Below, piece after piece: positions 47,263 through 60,320 of a stretch of DNA of 64,000 nucleotides (position 1 is the first letter of the stretch; each line of letters begins with the position of its first letter). This DNA comes from Sophora flavescens (Eukaryota > Streptophyta > Magnoliopsida > Fabales > Fabaceae): NCBI GenBank assembly GCA_030762895.1, contig CM061062.1:133345104-133409103 (forward strand), in the 5' to 3' direction. Made by a program: the position numbers and the translations under genes. Below the pieces are notes generated by a model. That model did no database searches. It saw nothing but the letters and a program-made list of their open reading frames with translations, and was not told where the DNA came from.

Positions 47263-48704
47263 CGTCTGCCAATGCATGCATATAAAACATTTTGTTCTCA
47301 TTATTTTTCTTTGTGTTCATTCTTCTTTTGTCGAAGCTCAAGATGGCTTACAACTATTCGTAATTTTTAACGTGATAGATTTCTCAAAACTAACATATGA
47401 CACGAAGTTCGAATGCTCAATCACAAAACCTTAGACCTTGCAATCAGTCTTAGGTTCGTGGTGATGAAATAAAAAAACAATATTCTCTATTAACAACGTT
47501 CATCACAACGTGTAACAACATAACATGGATCAAAGATCTTCGTGCTTGTAATTAAGAACGCCAGTATCACAACGTCTCGGATATTAGGTTTATGTTAACA
47601 CTATTTTCGTTCGGTGAAACACAAAATCAAAACATAACTTTTGAAACTTATCCAAGTTGTCGGAAATAACCAGGTGAATAAAACTATTTTACGAAAAATA
47701 CGTTTCCGTTGGAAATTCGTTTTACAAAATCATCAAAATCACTTGAAATTCATTTTCTTTCATAAAATCAATATTTTGAACTTGAAAATATTGTTTTGAT
47801 ACAAATTCTCTATTTTAACTAATATTATCATTTTTAGTAATCCTACAGTAAATATTATCGGAATTATCCGATGTTTGACGTTTTAAAAACGTTTTAAGTC
47901 CAATTATGACTTTTCTAGTAAAATAATTTTTCCAATACCATAATAAAATTATTTCTGAAACTTATTTTCTTAAAATAACATTTTCTAATATTTAGAAATT
48001 TCCTACGTATAAACTAGCAGTACAAAAATATTTTCATGGTTACGTCCTCACTATGACTCACAAAACACTCTTACGCTATTAAATCATTAAAATAATAATA
48101 TTTTCCAACATTCCTCATTCTTCCCAAATAAAATATTCCATTAATATTATATCCCAATATTTTACCTTTAAAACATTGAATATAATTTATAATGATTCTT
48201 AAAGCTTTAATCTGATTAATTGATTGGGCACTGACCACTATCAGGGTTCTCAAACAACAATATCATAGAAATATTCCCAGGTAGATCATGCATCACAACA
48301 CATTATAATATAATTGCAGATAAACAATTTAAAGAAAATCAACCATCACAAGTAAAAATAACATAACTTAAACAACTTGAACCAAATTAAACAAGCACCA
48401 CAACCACAAATAAATAATACAGACCACACTCTAATCACATACAGTTATTGGGAAAAATCCCTCAGGTAAGCTCCCCTTACCTCTTGAAGATCTTTCCTTA
48501 TGATACCTATTCACCGACACTCTGGTTTCTTGACAGCACACATACACGATTCACACACAATCTCCTTCAACAAACCACATAACATAATTATCAAAAAAAA
48601 AAACAAGCAAATAAAATCACCTTTTTCCTTCACAGATCAAACCTAAGTAACTTAAGAGTTTTAATGGAAAAATGGCAAAGTTAATGAAGAAGATGAAGAT
48701 GGCC

Positions 48705-48714
48705 TTTTATAGAA
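48705..48714 (-). promoter_or_regulatory. LTR TATA box
   Basis: On - it reads 'cttctataaaaggccatc'. It lies in the single-copy spacer, so only the left arm keeps the promoter. Confidence 0.6.
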
Positions 48715-49419
48715 GTGAAATGGGCTCACTTGGGAGGGTTTGGCTGTGGTTTTCAAGGGTATAAGGGTCCAAATATAAATTTTTAGGGACAAAGGAGTAA
48801 TCTTACAAAATGGCACTTTTGTGATAAAATCCAACATTAAGGACAAAATGGTAATTTCCAAAAACAAACCATCATGACAAACATGTGGTGAGGAGTGGTT
48901 GGTGATGTGGCTGATTTGTGGCCACAAATTGTGGGGGCAAATTTGTCATTTCAATGAAAGTTCAAGGGTAAAATGGTCCAAGGGCAAAATGGTCTTTACA
49001 CTAGTTTAAAGAAATATCTAGAGTTTTGTTTAAATGTCATCATGACATTGGTGACTCACCACCATAGGTGGCAAGAGGTCTCAGCATCCGATGTCGGGTT
49101 TTGTCTCTGCACGTTCGTTCTCGACTCCGTCGATGACCCGATTTAGGGTTTTACGCCCGAATCGAGTATAAAACCTATTTATTTTGAAAATTTTCAAAAT
49201 AACCTATATCATTGGAAATGAGATATGAAATCTATCCATTTCGTTCTCGGTTCAAAATTAGGTTTTCTGATCAGTAAAAACGCAGACCAGGTTCCGTCTG
49301 AATTTTCAACCCAAAATTTAACCGTATACTTATAAAAATAAGCATGATATGAATATGACTTTGGTTTTCCCAAAATCAATTTCTAAGTTTCAGATAAAAA
49401 TATAAAATTTTATTTATAT

Positions 49420-50456
49420 TTATGTTATTTGTTGAAGCAGATTGTGTGTGAATCGTGTATGTGTGCTATCAAGAAACCGGAGTGTCGGCGAACAGGTATC
49501 ATAAGGAAAGATCTTCAAGAGGTAAGGGGAGCTTACCTGAAGGATTTTTCCCAATAACTATATGTGATTAGGGTGTGGTCTGTATTATTTATTCGTGGTT
49601 GTGGTGCTTGTTTAATTTGGTTCAAGTTGTTTAAGTTATGTTATTTTTACCTATGATGGTTTATTTGCTTTAAATTGTTTATCTGCAATTATATTATAAT
49701 GTGTTGTGATGCATGATCTAACTGGGAATATTTCTGTGATATTGTTGTTTGAGAAGCCTGACAGTGGTCAGTGCCTAATCCATTAATCAGATAAAAGCTT
49801 TAAGAAGCTTTATAAATTATATTCAATGTTTTATGGAAATGTACTTGTTTATTTTTGGAACCCAGTGATAGACTACTTGTTTATTTATGGAAATGTACAT
49901 GTGTACATGTTCTATTGTGTGTCGTGCATGCGGTTATTGTGTTAAACCCATATATTGGCGTCTCACCCTTACAAATATATCAGGTTTATTCTAGACCACT
50001 ATAGTACTTTGGTACACTAGCACGGATGAAGCAAACTTCACTAAGTCATTCGAGGACTTAGATTATAGATGCTTGAAGAGGTATCTTCGTGGGAAAGACC
50101 ACGGGAGTCTTTCCAATAATGTCTTGTAGAACGACCAGCTTAGGAGTCTTGTTTTGGGTCTTATGTTGAAAAGGTCGGTAACTGTGATATTGTAATATAT
50201 TCTTGGTTTTAAGTTTCTCTTTTTGGAAATTGAACCCTTTTGAAAATAAAAACGGTATGCTGTGGTGACTTCTTTAAGAATACGACTTTACTATTTATTA
50301 TATATATTAAGGTGTTCTAGAGTAATTCGCGGAAGAAATTTTTTCACCCGAGTTTTATGCCTTATAATAAATTTATTTTCCAAAAGCAACTAGAAAACAA
50401 AATTTTTAATTTATTTCCGCACGTGTTACAAAGTAATGCCCAAGGGGGGTGTTACA
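49420..50456 (+). repeat. Right arm: inverted partial LTR (R-U5-like)
   Basis: Inverted match to 46304-46930 and 48165-48590 of the left arm, with few substitutions. The left-arm segment 46930-48165, including the minisatellite, is missing; the junction is near 49845-49880, where a 'tttatggaaatgtac' word is repeated. Its inner end lies about 100 bp past the predicted transcription start. Confidence 0.8.
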
Positions 50457-53400
50457 TATTGGATCAAGTTGGACTATTTTATTTTAAGGATGGTTAGTAA
50501 TCCATCCACCATCCTTTTAAATCCATTGGGTCACATAATAAAAAAAATACATCGGATCACAATTTGAATAATGTAATGACTGGCTTATATGTTTGCAAAA
50601 ACTGTAACTTTAATTACAAAAAAAGGTAAAAAAATCCTAATAAAAAACTCATTTAATTGGTTGGTCATACATATAAAAATAAAAACATGAGTTAAAATCG
50701 TAACATTTTAATGTTGGAGGGAATAACCCACAAACAAGAAAAACGTTGATATATGGTAAGCAAATGGCAAAGACTAAATTTTACTTTTGATCCCTTATCT
50801 TAATTTTAGATTTCAATTTGGTCCCACTTTATTTTTTGTTCCAAAATGGTCCCTTATTTTTAAAAGTTATATATACCAATGTGATCCCTCTTTTATTTTT
50901 TTGTTTCAAAATGATGCCTCATTTTCCAAAATTTAGACCAATGTGGTCCTTTTTTGGTTCGGAATACTCCCACTTTTATTATTTTGTTTGTTCCGAATTG
51001 TCCCTTATTTTACGAAAGTTATATCAATTTGGTTCTTTTCGTACCACATTTTAAATGGAAAGGTCCACATTAAAACCTAAAATAAAGATAAGAGATAGAA
51101 ATTAAACAAAAAATAAGAAAAAGAACCAAATTGAAAGTTAAAATAAATATGAGGAACCAAAAATATAATTTAACCAAGGAAAATGCTATTTATTTAGTTT
51201 TTTTTTAAAAGGATGTAATCGTAAATGTGATCAATTATCAATTCATTTGAATTTTATATTAAAAATAAATAAAAAGACTTTATAAAATACATTGTTCACG
51301 TGAAGATAAAGTTCAACAATTCTAATTTATTCAAGTTTAATTTTATGGTGCATATAAGGCGGCATGACATGTCATAAAAGTCTGAAAAATATTAACGTTA
51401 ACATCCAATAGGTGTGGTACAGTGCAGTGAGCGAGAAGAACGAGATCGAGAGAGCTGAGGGAGTGCTTCCGTGCTTGTGTGAGATATGAGAGAGTGCAAT
51501 GGGGTCCATGGGTGCAAAAAAAAAATTTAGAGGGTAAAAAAAACAATACAGGGTAGTGAGTGAAATTTTAAGAAATTGGGTTGGGGGCATGTGCTCACCC
51601 TAGCCACTACCTCGATCCATCCGTGCCATAGTGTACATTTCGTTATCTGCTGACATGACAGACAAAAGCCACGTCAGCATTGCCAAATGGCCGCCACGTC
51701 ATTGCCAAATAGAAAATTAATTAAGATTTTTATTCCATGCATCATTTAAAAATTATTTATTTAAAAACTTAATTTTCATAATCAAATATTTTACTGGTGA
51801 ATTCTCCGGTGCCTCCCCAATATTTTGGGTAAAATTTACCCTCCATACATGGTCCAATCAGATTTTGGCAACTTGCGCCACATCATTTAAAATTTGACAC
51901 ATCATTCTTATCTTAGTCATGTTAGATATTTTGAGATATTTCAAAAGTTAAGTATTTGATTTTAGTTGTGTTGTTATTACACAACAAGTATAAAATAAGT
52001 GTGGCTAGTTTTTATTATTTTATCCAAGTAATTCTTTGTGAAAATAATATTATCATAGAGGAAAAACTTACCAGAATATATCTTCTTTTGACTTGGTCAT
52101 ACTTGCGTCTAAACATGTGTTATTGGACTAACAGCTTCCACATTATTTGCTAATATGGTTTCCATATTATTTGCCAATGTTCCGCATATGACCATGTCAC
52201 TAACCTCTTCAATCACGAGTGCACTTTAGTTGGTCAGTTAACATTTTTTTTTGTTTTTATTTTATCCTAAAATAATTAGTTGCTTAATATGCTCTAACGT
52301 CCCTATGACCAAGTTTTTGACCAGTTTCAAAACTTCAGCTGCACGTTCAGTTTGGTGTATTCTTATCCAAACTTAATGGTAGTTTTTGGCAGCTATTAAA
52401 AAGAGAGCATATATGCATATTTTGAAAATATACTTGAACAACTATCAGACTCACAAATACGGGTGTGTTACTTCTTTAAAAACACTTGTGCCTAATCTGC
52501 TAAAAAGAGAAGCACATATTTCTTCTTTTAAAAAATACTTTTTCCTCAATTATTTTGTTCCTGGGTTCTACATTGCCTGCTTCATCTATATTATATCCTT
52601 GCTGTTCTGTTACCTCGGTTTATTTGTCAGGAGGGGCCTGTTGTATCCTGGGGGGTTTGTGCACCACGCAGATAAACCCTTGAGGACAGTGTGTTTTCAC
52701 ACGCATCAGGCTATTGAGATTTGTTCGTGTGTTCGTGACTTGTTGCTACTTTGTTCCTGTGTTCGTGCTACGTTGAAGACAATTTTTTACAACAAGTCAA
52801 ACCTTCTAGATGGTATAGTTGTAAAAACAAAATATATTTTTTTTCATTTCAATTCCTATCCCCTGCTCCTTCACTCAGCCTCACCCCTCACGTCTTCATG
52901 CTACTCTTTGGGAGATCAACTGTCATTCACCATAATATACATCAAGTCAATTGTTTCTTGATGCCCATTGATAAGTACTTCCTATATGACAAAATAAAAC
53001 AAATAAACCAAGTTAATACTCACAATAATTCAGATTCGATAACAATGAAACTGAAAAACATGTCTCGTAGTTGAAACGTAATTGGTGGGTGTAACGGGAT
53101 TGGGGCTTCCTTTCCTTTGTATTATGTGAGTAATATACTGAAAAATCAAAGAGTTTAATGGTCTGAAATGAGAGATCTATCAGGGTCAGTTTCGCAGGTC
53201 GTAAAACCCGTTTCTCAGCATTCGGGCAGAGAAGGAGAGTTCCTTCTGGAACATTTTTTCATACTTTATATTTAATTGCGTGTCACAAATATACATCTAA
53301 ACATACGTAGCTTGATGGTCCATTAGCTGGTTTTAATCTAAGTTGCTTGGGTTTCGAACCTAAGACCTGAAACAACTTGATGGATCAAATCACTAGACCA

Positions 53401-54240
53401 ACCATTAAATCACAAAATCAGGGAACTTTTAATAATATTTAACATATTATTACTTGTTTCATTATAATTAAATTTGTATAATGAATGCTCTTTTTTGTCA
53501 CAATTAACAAAAATAAATTTCAAACTATAAATATATTTTCAATTTCCCATTAATTTTGATACTTATATATATGAAATAAAATAAGGTGTTCACGATCGGT
53601 TTGATCAAGATTTATTTAAAGAAAAAAATGTGAATCAATCCAAATCAATTTTAATTTTAATTCGTAACATAAATGATTTGTCACTCAAGGTTATGAAAAA
53701 TAAGTTTTAAATTATAAAATTAATTTTAACTTCCTCTTAATTTTAATAAATATTTGATATTATATTATATGTGTAAATTGAAATTATTTATTATAAGACA
53801 TTCATTAAATGTGTTAGGATATTCACTATCCATGTACTTCAATATAATTAAAATAATTAATAATTAATTATTTTTGGAAAAATAGTATCCAATATTTAAA
53901 TTTCATTAATTGAAGTGAATGCATGCCGCAGCAATAGTTTATTCACAAATTTGTAAGAGATTACTTGTTATTATGAGCGTATCAATGGATATATGGCTTC
54001 TATGCTAGGGAGACATCCAAGTTAAATATCGATTAAATAATTGTTTATTGATCAATATATAAATTGTATGGAAATATGATTATATAGTAATCATGTATAA
54101 TTTTGTATAACAAATTAATCAATATGCAAAACTACGTATAACAAATTAATTGAATACAATAACTAACACACTGTAAAATGTCTCTAAAACAAAACACGGT
54201 AAAATGATATGTTGATTATTTTGTAATTAACAATTTTACA

Positions 54241-54242
<2 letters not shown>
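50457..54242. other. AT-rich intergenic region
   Basis: No gene is supported. A frame of 191 codons at 52386-52961 (+) is Tyr/Phe/Ile-rich, has two hydrophobic stretches and no recognised motif; in DNA this AT-rich it is probably chance. A foldback repeat lies at 50772-51175. A tRNA-like 'gggtttcgaacc' near 53344 has no matching cloverleaf. Confidence 0.4.
50772..51175. repeat. Foldback (MITE-like) repeat
   Basis: The left arm starts 'gactaaattttacttttgat'; the right arm, inverted, starts 'ggttaaattatatttttggt', and similarity runs on for about 60 bp through 'tttcaatttggt'. The centre holds diverged direct repeats of 'aatttggtcccttattt'. Host duplications are not clear, so the superfamily is left open. 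Confidence 0.5.

Positions 54243-54288
<46 letters not shown>
54243..54288. repeat. TA microsatellite
   Basis: An uninterrupted (TA)n run of 46 bp. It is followed by 'gggggcatatcatgtgagaa', a start typical of small non-autonomous elements next to TA runs; that piece is cut off by the LTR at 54480. Confidence 0.95.
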
Positions 54289-54291
<3 letters not shown>

Positions 54292-54479
54292 GGCATATCA
54301 TGTGAGAATGAGGTTTTTATATGAGAATGAGAGGGATACTTTTCAACCTTTAGATTAAAATCAATGGCTAAGATTAAAACACCCAATTTAAAAAAGTCAT
54401 GCGCTCCCTTTCACGTTCACAACACATTTTTTGGTCTCGTTTCTTCTTCATCACCATGACCTACAGTCCCCTACAATCT

Positions 54480-55235
54480 TGCCACATCCCCTTTTCTGGG
54501 TATTACATTTAAGTAACTTGTTGCGGAAAGACACTCAATAAAATGTTGCTGGTTGCTTTCGGAAAATATAATTTTCTAGTTACTTATCCCTTTCAAAATT
54601 GGTGATTAAATTTTTTGTTTACTTTTACTCCACATACAATCCAACACCATTAACATAATATACAACTATATAACATATAGAGGTATCATAAGAGATTTAC
54701 ACTTAGACCTTCACATAACAGGTCATCTCCCAAAGTTATAACATAAGAACATAAAGACATAATTGTAATGTAGCGGTAATCTGGAATCACAACTCAAAAG
54801 AATGACTCTCAATAGTGAAACATCCAGACTAACAAAATACCACTACTCCATAAGATACCAAAAGTGCTACAGCTGGTCAATACTAGTAATCATGGTTGGG
54901 AAGACCACCCTGGTTTTCCCTTCCTATCGGGATATCCGGTGAGGATATCTCTATTTCTGGAACTATGGAAGTATCAGAACTTAACAGTTCCTGATCTATG
55001 AGAAAACCGATAAATAACCAGAGAGGTGGTAAAGGTATCTCCACCGTCAAAGTATGGTATGTACGTGATGTAGGTCCTGAATTATTACCCTCAACGATAC
55101 AAACTAGTCCGATGTAAGTAGCATTCCTGGCTCCCATGTTGGTCACCCAAGCCTCACCATTGTCGGCATTCACACAGATCAAGGATCTGATCCTTAAGTA
55201 CGACAGGTTCGTCTCATCGGAGTTCATTTGTCCTC

Positions 55236-55291
<56 letters not shown>

Positions 55292-58285
55292 TAGAGGAAA
55301 CAACAAACAAATATTCAAGGGTGAGTTACCAATATATGAGTTTTGACAATACAACCCCATGCACGACAGACAAACATCGCATGCCATGTATTCACAGCCT
55401 ACAAAAATTATCTAAACAGTAGAATAATTTTATCAAAAGGGTTTCAAACCCTACAGTCATCGTAATAATATTTCCTTGTCAAAGCACAAAGCTGACGACC
55501 ATGCTTAATTTCTTATTAAGACTTTCCACTTAAACAAACATAGGACACATGGTCCAAATGTTTTAAAACTTAACACAAGACACACAGTCCAAGTTCTCAA
55601 TCGCAAAGCCCTAAACTGATGCACCAGTCTAAGGCTCGCGGATATAGAACTCACATTTTCCACATCAACTTAGGACACACAGTCCACAAAATCATTGCAG
55701 GACACTCAGTCCAATGACACAAATCCCTGATCTACATGTCCACAGAACACTAGAACCCCGACATCTCGGTTCCCAGGTTCATTTATCCTCTTGTAAAACA
55801 TTTCACTCAGTGAAAAAAAATACAAAACAAAAGCTCCGAAAACTTATCCAAGTTTAACGGAATAATTTCACTGAATATAATTCTCTTACAGAAATCCTTT
55901 TTCTGTCAAAACATTGATAAAACCTGAAAATCATTGATAAATTCTCTTATTTTCCGATTATTTCATTTTTGAAAATAATTCTCAATAAAAGTCAACTTTA
56001 AAAAGTATTCAATAAAGAAATTCATAATAATAAAATAACTATATATTTAATTTTTTCCAAAAATTTTAATAAAACTCTTTTTATAACTTAAATAACATTT
56101 TCTGTCAGAAGTAATTGTTCTAACTGCTATATAATGTTATTTTCCGAACTTAATCACTTTAAATAACATTTTATAATAAAATTGAATTTATTTTGGAAAA
56201 ATTAGAGCCTGTGAAAAATTTCACAGTTTCGCCCTTACTCTCACTTATTGACACAGTTTTCCACAAAATATTATTAAAACAATATTTTTTTCCACTTTTT
56301 CTCAAAATTACCCAAATTAATCATTGATTAATTATCCAAGCTTATTAAGCTTTTATCCTCAAATAAATTTTTAAACACTAACCAATGTCAGGTTTCTCAA
56401 TCCAACACTTAACAACATACAAAATTTCAATCACAGAATAGCATGACATGTATCAATTCATGACATGCATCACAATTATAATATAACCAAATAATTATAA
56501 TCATGTAAATCCACATATCATGTAAGCTCAATTACTCAGGTAAGTATCTAATCAATCCAGCAATTAATAGTAAACAATGTAATATCATAAAATATTTCTA
56601 CAGAAAATTAACAAACGACTCCAACAATAGGCATGTGATTATTTTAAACTCCTCAGGCATACTCCCCTTACCTCTTGGAGATTCGAACCAACAGTTTCAA
56701 GTAATCTCTCGATTTTGATCCGTTTTTCCTCCTCGGCTTAGATCAAACCAACTCGATCGATTCCTTCATAACAAATTGCAACCAAAATAAATCAAATCAA
56801 ACAACAACGCACTTAAATTATGAAGGTTAGGTTTCGAACTCTTCAAATTTTCTAGGTTCGGAAAGTTAAAAATTTTCTAACTTAGCAATTTATGATCCTT
56901 AAGCAAGTTAAACATGATTAAGTCCTTAATCTAAGATCATGAACCGAGAACTTTGAATGAAACTCATCTAGTTCCAAGACTAGGGTTTCTATTTTCCACT
57001 AAATAAAAAGCTAGGGATTTTGAAATTTTATCAACTCTTGGATTCAACAAACCTAGGTAACATATATAGAGTTGGATTTAAGTGTCACAAGACAACTTTT
57101 GAATCAAAATTCATTCAACAACAAAATTTAGGGTTTCGTCCCTTTTGGAATTAATAAGCTAGGGTTTTATTTTTTGTTTTCAAATCACTTGTATACAATA
57201 GCTATCATGATATCAAGTGATTAAATCATGAATCATGGCTTAAAGTTGAAACAAAATCCAAGAACACCCATTTTGAGAGGGTTTCGGCCTAGCTCAGAAA
57301 ATTAGGAAAGAAATTTCTCATGAACGCATGCTTATAGATGATGAATGTAGAGATGATTATGAGATCATATCAATTGGTTTCAAGTCAAAAGGTTTTTGCT
57401 AAAATTAGTTATGAATTTTTGAAGAAAGCTTCATGAACTTGAAATAAAATGAAGAACATGATAATTCATGTCATAAACTCATAAAAGTTGTGAAGAGAAA
57501 GGCTTAGAATAACAATATTAAGATAGGTTACCTCTTGATGATCAAAGAAAAGGATGATTTGGATGAAGTTCTTCACAAAATCAAGCTTTGTGTTCTTGAG
57601 TTCTTCAGGCAAAAGCATGAGTTTTGGAGAGAAAATGATGAACTTGGAGAGAGAGAAGTCTTGAAATGAAATAAAAAAAAATTGCCTAAGTGTTGTTGAA
57701 GATGGTGGAGCCGTGAGTTTAGGGGCTTTTTGGTCCAAAATCTCAATGGTAAACTTGTAAAAATTATGTGAAGCTAGGGGCCAAATTGTCCTTTCCATGC
57801 AAAAATATCATATTGTCATAAATGCGCCATTATGGCCATTATGACTCGTATAGGATCGTCATAAATGCCCGTAACATCATTCATCTCAGCTCCATTGCTG
57901 ACTCCCTGATTCATCTGACGCAGGTTTTCCTAAAGATATCTCAATGTTTTCGCCCGCAGCAAATATAATATTTTAATTTTACGCTAAAATTTTCAAAACT
58001 TCCAGTATTGTAGAAAATACGATAAAAACATTTTTAATCTCGTTAGCGAATTAAAATTAGGTTTTCTGAGTAGTAAACTTTTAATGTCAGTGAAAACACA
58101 GAAAACGGCAGACCGGTTTCCGTCTAAATTTTCAGCCAAAAACTTTCCCGTAATCCTATGAAAATAAGTATTACATGGAAATGACCTTGGTTTATCCAAA
58201 ATCATTTTCTAAGTCTCGGATAAAAATATATATGTTTATATATTTATTACCGATATTAGAAAGCAGTGAAAATCGGGTTGTTACA
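54480..58285 (-). repeat. 3' LTR (about 3.8 kb) of the gag-only element
   Basis: It runs from 'tgccacatcccc' to 'gggttgttaca' (inverted start TGTAACAACCCG). It matches the 5' LTR over most of its length but lacks about 690 bp at 55455, exactly the minisatellite segment kept at 61205-61900. It keeps about 60 bp near 55060 that the 5' LTR lost. A reading frame at 54883-55227 is LTR sequence (its counterpart lies at 60726-60935) and is not called a gene. Confidence 0.85.
55246..55288. repeat. CA microsatellite
   Basis: (CA)n of about 43 bp after a short TA run. The same LTR position at 61029-61036 has only about four CA units, so the run has expanded in one LTR after insertion. Confidence 0.95.
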
Positions 58286-58325
58286 TTACTAGCCCACTAA
58301 AAAAAAATTTCGTCCTCGAAATTTC
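58286..58325 (-). promoter_or_regulatory. Polypurine tract and conserved pre-LTR motif
   Basis: On - it reads AATTTCGAGGACGAAATT followed by an A/T run and 'agtgggctagtaa' immediately before the LTR. It is the same motif as at 14036-14074. Confidence 0.75.
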
Positions 58326-58928
58326 ATGACTCAAAACTAGACAGGATTTCTTAATCCCCAGTTCTTACTTTCACAAGAAAGTATATAGAAAAACTTTGTC
58401 ACTATGAAAGGAAAACATGAATATCCATTATGTAAAAAGATTATTTAATAGTTTCATGCGTATAAAAATGCATGATCGGTACACATTTACAAACATGAAT
58501 CTAATAAAGTTCCTTCTTCCACAAGAATTTTACAACACAACGATTTAAAAGAACATCAGTCCAACAAAAATTCAGACTGGGTCACTTCCACCAAAAGTAA
58601 AAGTGAATCGACTAAGTCTCATCAAGAAACTTATTTTATCATGAAAGTGTCTATCCTGAACAAAAGTAGGATAGTTCCCACACATAAAATTCCACAAAAA
58701 TTGGTTCAACAAAGGGTTTTGAAACGATCACATCATATGATAAGGAATAAACAGACAACTCAAATGTTTCACACAATCCATCGAAAAAAGTTGCATCGCA
58801 CCTGAATTTAAAAGTTCAGTTAAAGGATTACCTCAAAACTACCTTATTTGAGATCGTCAGAATTTGAAGCTTCGGCACCACTCATGGTATAAACTCTCCC
58901 CTTAGCCGTTGGTTTATTGGTTCTTGTT
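58326..58928 (-). other. Internal region between gag and polypurine tract
   Basis: Up to about 58840 it is 3' internal DNA homologous to 13734-14035. The stretch 58930-58850 reads as the end of gag and start of protease (GRVYTMSGAEAS-like on -) and then stops. The pol deletion joint lies around 58840-58850. Confidence 0.65.
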
Positions 58929-60032
58929 TTATTTTTCAACTGGTCCACGCCTTGGTGCATTACAATCCTTTGATAAGTGTCCTATTTGATCACAATTTAA
59001 ACATTTCCTTTCTTTAAAAGGGCAGTTATCTGCCATGTGATTTGAATCTCCACATTTGAAACATCTCCTGCCTTGGCCTTGGCTTTGGTTCCTTTGGCCT
59101 CTACTACCTGATGCAGAAATAACTGGACGATATAGTTGTTGGTTCTGGTCATTTCTTGGTGGTCGGAAATATGGTTTTCTCTGGATTTGCTTCTCCTCCT
59201 GATTCTGAATTTGAAACTGGTTCTTAATTCGAGAGGGTCCTCTAACATTCCCTCCATTATCTCTCCCTTTCCTCATTAGTTCTACTCTTCTACATTTCTC
59301 AACTAAAGCTTGGAAATTCTTGATTTCCAGTGGCAGTACCAACTCCTTGATTTCAAATCGTAGTCTTCCTTCAAACCTTTCACACTTTTAGTCTTCATCC
59401 GGGTAATTTTGGAAGAAACGAAAATACTTGGCAAGTGACTCAAATTTTGCTGCGTATTCCCCAATAGACATATCCTCCTGCTGCAGGTGCAAAAATTCTT
59501 GCTCTTTTTCAGCTCGAGCACTCTGAGGAAAATACTTGTTCAGAAACAAGTTCCAAAATATCTCCCAAGTAATCTTCTGATTTTCTGCTTCCAGCAGTTG
59601 CTTAGTGCCCTTCCACCATTACTCAGCATCTCCGAACAGTAGATAAGTAGCATAAGGCACCTTCACTCCTTCTGGACTGTGAATCAACTCAAATATTTTC
59701 TCTATTTCCTGAATCCACAAATAAGATTTTGTAGGATCCACATCTCCATGAAATTGTGGCGGATTCTGGCATCTAAAAGTAGAAAGACCTCTGCCCTCAG
59801 CGGCCTGTTCAGCTCAAAGTTGTTCCTGTAAATTCTGGGCAACCATTGTAGCAGTTTGTTGTGCAATAGCAGCGGCATCATCTGCCATTGCTTCTGCATC
59901 ATAGTCCATGCCTCCGGCTTCCTCATAGTTCTCTTCGAAGTTACCACGGCCGATAACACGACCACCTCTACGGCCTCTGCTACGGCCGCGTCCACGTCCA
60001 CCTTCTGGTTCCATAACTGATCTACAAGACAT
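58929..60032 (-). pseudogene. Tekay-type gag with two CCHC zinc knuckles
   Basis: It starts MSCRSVMEPEGGRGRGRSRG (Gly/Arg-rich), followed by an acidic segment with Ala/Gln repeats. The capsid-like part has FRCQNPPQFHGDVDPTKSYL, WEIFWNLFLNKYFPQSAR and a SIGEYAAKFESLAKYF region. The tail has RRVELMRKG and two knuckles, CFKCGDSNHMADNC and CLNCDQIGHLSKDC. Stops at about 59814 and 59622, and a frame change near 59390, break it. Gag packages the element RNA; here it could only have acted when intact. Confidence 0.88.
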
Positions 60033-60304
60033 AATCAGTTAAATGGCAACCAGAAACAGAAACGTATACTTACGTGTTTAAAACACATTACTTCTAAGAA
60101 GCAATTCAATCAATGCACCATCTACTATTCATGGTTTCTCACAACGTCTTAACCAGATAAAAATCAAAATCCCTTAAAACACACATTCTTGTGTGTCAAC
60201 ACACATTGTTTCGACAAGGAAACAATTGAAACAAGATCCAACCAGAGATCACACAACAAAAACACAACAGACTTATTCCCCAAGGTTCCTGAAAGACTCG
60301 ACCA

Positions 60305-60316
60305 GCTCTAATACCA
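60305..60316 (-). promoter_or_regulatory. Primer-binding site, initiator tRNA-Met type
   Basis: On - it reads TGGTATTAGAGC, one base different from the usual TGGTATCAGAGC, four bases inside the LTR edge at 60321. Confidence 0.8.
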
Positions 60317-60320
60317 CTAA

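Larger units (their letters stand above)
46304..49420 (-). repeat. Left arm: Tekay-type LTR, minus strand
   Basis: It carries the conserved LTR blocks 'ctaatctccggaga' (46977) and 'gacacgtctgcc' (47259), a TATA box on - (TATAAAAGG, about 48705-48714), and 'aaacgcagaccaggttccg' near the U3 start, which matches the LTR at 58085-58120. The final 45 bp or so of U3, including the TGTAACA start, is missing. Positions 48590-49420 form the single-copy spacer of the palindrome. Confidence 0.8.
46304..50456. mobile_element. Palindromic Tekay-type LTR structure (inverted LTR with U5 ends on both sides)
   Basis: The left part (46304 to about 49420) is one LTR on -, nearly complete. The right part (about 49420-50456) is the same LTR on +, covering only the region downstream of the promoter and with a 1.2-kb internal deletion. 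Both outer edges read TGTAACACCCCC...outward-inverted, that is, the LTR 3' (U5) end on each side. Near-perfect 5-bp flanks (GATTG before, TATTG after) suggest a single insertion. There is no primer site, polypurine tract or coding sequence in it. The large inverted repeat would form a long hairpin if transcribed or single-stranded. Confidence 0.8.

Noticed and set aside
51343..51590. Two overlapping minus-strand frames near 51400
   Set aside because: Chance frames in AT-rich DNA with poly-A runs; no motif.
52386..52961. 191-codon frame as a possible membrane protein
   Set aside because: AT-rich composition, no recognised motif, no promoter or homologue in the window. Left as probably chance.
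53290..53410. tRNA-like segment around 'gggtttcgaacc'
   Set aside because: Only a T-arm-like word is present; no acceptor, D-arm or anticodon stem fits around it.
54883..55227. 114-codon frame as a gene
   Set aside because: It lies within an LTR and its copy at 60726-60935 is broken by an indel; no known motif.
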